In this document: positions 6,186 through 8,277 of the stretch, piece after piece | How the letters are laid out: the number at the start of each line of letters is the position of its first letter | Numbering within the stretch: the first letter of the stretch is position 1 | Source: an uncultured Chloracidobacterium sp. | Lineage (GTDB): Bacteria > Acidobacteriota > Blastocatellia > Pyrinomonadales > Pyrinomonadaceae | Direction of reading: 5' to 3' | Length of the DNA: 8,277 nt | Assembly: GCA_937941715.1 (NCBI GenBank) | Contig: CALDGX010000130.1 | Location: 1-8,277 of the forward strand | The notes under the pieces: model-generated | What the model was told of the DNA's origin: nothing | What the model saw: the letters and a program-made list of their open reading frames with translations, nothing else | Databases searched by the model: none | Program-made: the position numbers and the translations under genes

Positions 6186-6316
6186 CCCTTAGCGACATAC
6201 CATATTAATAAAAATGAATGTTGATTGCTCAACGTTTCGCCTGTAGCTGATTCGGGATTCTGGGCCTTTTCATTGAACGTACGAGTGACCACTTTGAAAG
6301 TCGGGTTCACCCTACT

Positions 6317-6562
6317 CTACGGCCTTTTTCGATTGTCCCAAAAATCCGGGCTCCGCGGGGTCACCGGATTCTTGCGGGCCTGCTCGATCTGCTTCGCCCG
6401 AAATTGGAGCTCGGCTTCCTTCTGAAGTCGACGTTCGGCGCCGGTCAGCGGCGGGGTGCCGCGTTCGCCCCAATAGTATTTGTAGGTAACGAAAAACAAC
6501 GCCGCACTCCCTACCAGTGTCAGAAGCCCGACCAGAACCAATAGCAAAACCAGACCCGACAT
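6317..6562 (-). CDS. Small single-pass membrane protein, unknown function
   Basis: An 81-residue protein. Residues 3-28 form one strong membrane segment (SGLVLLLVLVGLLTLVGSAALFFVTY written as leucine/valine-rich). A short YYWGERGTPPL segment follows, then a highly charged helical stretch (about residues 42-66, rich in Arg, Lys, Glu, Gln) and a Pro-rich end, PDFWDNRKRP. A hydrophobic anchor followed by an amphipathic charged helix is coherent protein design and argues that the frame is used. I do not recognise the family. No good Shine-Dalgarno is present: GAAGG is 15 nt upstream. A TATACT element ends 6 nt before the ATG, so a leaderless or near-leaderless message is possible. It is divergent from the S15-type hydrolase gene and convergent with the small exported protein gene. 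Confidence 0.6.
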   Translation of the reverse strand: MSGLVLLLVLVGLLTLVGSAALFFVTYKYYWGERGTPPLTGAERRLQKEAELQFRAKQIEQARKNPVTPRSPDFWDNRKRP

Positions 6563-6747
6563 ACGAATAGTATATCGCCTTCGCGAGAGTTATTCTTCCC
6601 TCGTCGAGCCTAACCAACCCGCCGGATATCATGACACTTTTGTTTTGCCGAAATATGAGCGAAAATCAATTTACATTGTCATTCGCCTCAGGGTGATAGC
6701 AGCCAAATTACTCATCGCCGATCGCATCGGCATCGACAGGAGATCGT
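6563..6747. other. Divergent intergenic region before the S15-type hydrolase
   Basis: This 185-bp gap must hold the start signals of both flanking divergent genes. I see a TATACT element on the minus strand close to the 81-residue gene's start, and a hairpin-forming GCCGA/TCGGC pair (6717-6731) just before the ribosome binding site of the plus-strand gene. No convincing -35/-10 pair was found for the plus strand. Confidence 0.4.
6738..6742 (+). promoter_or_regulatory. Ribosome binding site of the S15-type hydrolase
   Basis: AGGAG is placed 5 nt before the ATG at 6748 and supports that start, which begins directly with a signal peptide. Confidence 0.75.
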
Positions 6748-8277
6748 ATGCGCATAAAGTCAGTACTATATTTCGTTTTCGGACTGATAATTTCACTAGG
6801 GATCAATGGAACTTCGTCGGGGCAGACGCCGGCGGCCGCCCAGAATGATCTTGCTAAATACATCACTGACAATTACACAAAACGAGAGGTGATGATCCCG
6901 GTTCGTGACGGCGTCAAGCTCTTTACGGCGATCTACGAACCGAAAGATAAGTCTCAGAAATATCCGATCCTGCTTAATCGAACGCCTTACACGGTCGGCC
7001 CTTACGGCGAGACTAACTTTAAGGTGAGCCTGGGGCCGGATCCGCTTTTTGCAAAGGAAGGTTACATTTTTGTCTATCAGGACGTTCGCGGAAAAACGAT
7101 GAGTGAAGGCGAATTTGAGGACGTCAGACCGGACATTGCAAACACCGACAAGACCAAGATCGACGAATCGACCGACACTTACGACACGATCGACTGGTTG
7201 ATCAAGAATGTCGCCAACAACAATGGGCGTGTCGGCACTTACGGCATTTCCTATCCCGGATTTTATACAAGTGCAGGTTCGATCGATTCGCATCCGGCTC
7301 TCAAAGCATGTTCACCCCAGGCTCCGGTCTCGGATTGGTTCATGGGCGACGATATGCACCACAACGGAGCGCTTTTCCTGACCCAAAATTTCAGCTTTTT
7401 CACAAGTTTCGGCCAATATCGTCCCTCGCCCAATTTTGACTTCAAGTACCTCAAGAATTGGAACGGCCCGCGGCCGACGGACGCGTACAACTATTTTCTG
7501 AACGCCGGCGGTCTCAAGGAGATCTCCGACGAATACGAAAAGAATCTAGGCGTTCGTATCAAGTTTTGGGATGAAATGATGAAGCACCCAAATTATGACC
7601 AATTTTGGAAGGATCGCAATATTCTGACCAAACTCAGGAACATCACTTGTGCGACGATGACTGTTGGCGGTTGGTACGACAATGAGGACCTTTACGGTGC
7701 CCTTAGGACATATCAACATATTGAAAAGCAGAATCCCGGCATTTTCAATGTCCTCGTCGTCGGCCCCTGGGATCACGGCGGCTGGTCACGAAATGACGGA
7801 GACTGGCTCGGAACTGCTTATTTTGGCCAAAAGACAGGCGAGTACTTTCGCCAGAACCTGGAAGTACCGTTCTTCAACCACTTTTTGAAGGACAAGGGCG
7901 ACATCTCGAAGATCAAAGAGGTGAACGCCTTCGACACAGGCTCAAATGAATGGCGTGCATTCGACAACTACAGCCCTTCCTCAAGCACTGACACCCCGCT
8001 TTACCTGACTGCAAACGGTGTTGCTCGTTTTCAACTGCCGGCGAGCAGCGGTGGATTTGCGGAATATGTTTCCGACCCATGGAATCCGGTTCCCTACACA
8101 CAGAAGATCGCGCTTAATTACCCGCGTGACTTTATGACCGAAGACCAGCGTTTTGCCGCTACGCGTCCGGACGTTCTTGTGTTTCAAACCGAGCCGCTGA
8201 CAGAGGACCTGACAGTCGCCGGCGATATAAAGCCGTCGTTGTTCATTTCTTCATCGGGCTCAGATTCGGATTTTGTC
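6748..8277 (+). CDS. Exported S15/CocE-family hydrolase, alpha-amino-acid ester hydrolase-like (3' end outside window)
   Basis: The frame stays open for 510 residues to the window edge; family members usually have about 600-650, so roughly the last fifth is missing. MRIKSVLYFVFGLIISLG is a signal peptide, giving a periplasmic or secreted enzyme. The VMIPVRDGVKLFTAIYEP start, QDVRGKTMSEGEF block and GISYPG nucleophile motif (S168) are typical of the X-Pro dipeptidyl peptidase/CocE/NonD group. The other triad members are D311 in GGWYDNED and H343 in GPWDHGGW. D202, E313 and D314 reproduce the carboxylate cluster that binds the substrate alpha-amino group in alpha-amino-acid ester hydrolases: spacing from Ser to the first Asp (+34) and the DxED arrangement agree with the Acetobacter turbidans enzyme as I remember it. 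The C-terminal jelly-roll begins near PDVLVFQTEPLTEDLTVAGD. Expected substrates are alpha-amino esters, beta-lactam-type amides or small peptides; the natural substrate is unknown. It may work alongside the exported prolyl oligopeptidase. Confidence 0.92.
   Translation, partial: MRIKSVLYFVFGLIISLGINGTSSGQTPAAAQNDLAKYITDNYTKREVMIPVRDGVKLFTAIYEPKDKSQKYPILLNRTPYTVGPYGETNFKVSLGPDPLFAKEGYIFVYQDVRGKTMSEGEFEDVRPDIANTDKTKIDESTDTYDTIDWLIKNVANNNGRVGTYGISYPGFYTSAGSIDSHPALKACSPQAPVSDWFMGDDMHHNGALFLTQNFSFFTSFGQYRPSPNFDFKYLKNWNGPRPTDAYNYFLNAGGLKEISDEYEKNLGVRIKFWDEMMKHPNYDQFWKDRNILTKLRNITCATMTVGGWYDNEDLYGALRTYQHIEKQNPGIFNVLVVGPWDHGGWSRNDGDWLGTAYFGQKTGEYFRQNLEVPFFNHFLKDKGDISKIKEVNAFDTGSNEWRAFDNYSPSSSTDTPLYLTANGVARFQLPASSGGFAEYVSDPWNPVPYTQKIALNYPRDFMTEDQRFAATRPDVLVFQTEPLTEDLTVAGDIKPSLFISSSGSDSDFV

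Noticed and set aside
6312..6632. Alternative 106-codon minus-strand frame over the 81-residue gene
   Set aside because: Its product is Arg/Gly/Ser-rich without coherent structure, whereas the other frame gives a clean membrane helix and charged helix.
6796..7293. 165-codon minus-strand open frame inside the S15-type hydrolase
   Set aside because: It is antisense to the conserved N-terminal and nucleophile region of the hydrolase, with no ribosome binding site or family match.

Overview
The window looks like chromosomal sequence from a free-living Gram-negative bacterium. The best guess is Acidobacteriota, class Blastocatellia. This is an inference from gene style (moderate GC, several short Sec-exported proteins of no known family, exported serine peptidases, an acidobacterial-looking membrane GGDEF-EAL protein) and not from a marker gene.

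Layout. (1) 1-180: C-terminal end of a NifS/IscS-type cysteine desulfurase. (2) 174-539, minus strand: a small exported protein of 94 residues built around five copies of the hexapeptide GIIIAG. It has its own terminator, a good ribosome binding site and a near-consensus sigma-54 (-24/-12) promoter. (3) 540-964: an AT-rich divergent control region with several TGTATA-type elements, including a perfect inverted repeat. (4) 965-3202: a membrane-bound bifunctional cyclic-di-GMP enzyme with GGDEF and EAL domains, closed by a terminator. (5) 3532-5652: an exported prolyl oligopeptidase with its own promoter, a palindrome over the -35 box, and a terminator. (6) 5727-6185: a small exported protein, probably a beta-sandwich or lipocalin-like fold. 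(7) 6317-6562, minus strand: an 81-residue single-pass membrane protein of unknown function. (8) 6748 to the window end: an exported S15/CocE-family alpha-amino-acid ester hydrolase or X-Pro peptidase-like enzyme, cut off by the window end.

How they may work together. The right half (prolyl oligopeptidase and the S15-type hydrolase) fits periplasmic or extracellular breakdown of proline-containing peptides or amino-acid esters, although each gene seems to be a separate transcription unit. The left half is the most unusual part. A secreted GIIIAG-repeat protein is divergent from a c-di-GMP turnover enzyme, and the shared intergenic region carries a sigma-54-like promoter and possible upstream activator sites. 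A surface or matrix peptide under sigma-54 and perhaps c-di-GMP-linked control is a testable hypothesis, not something the sequence proves.
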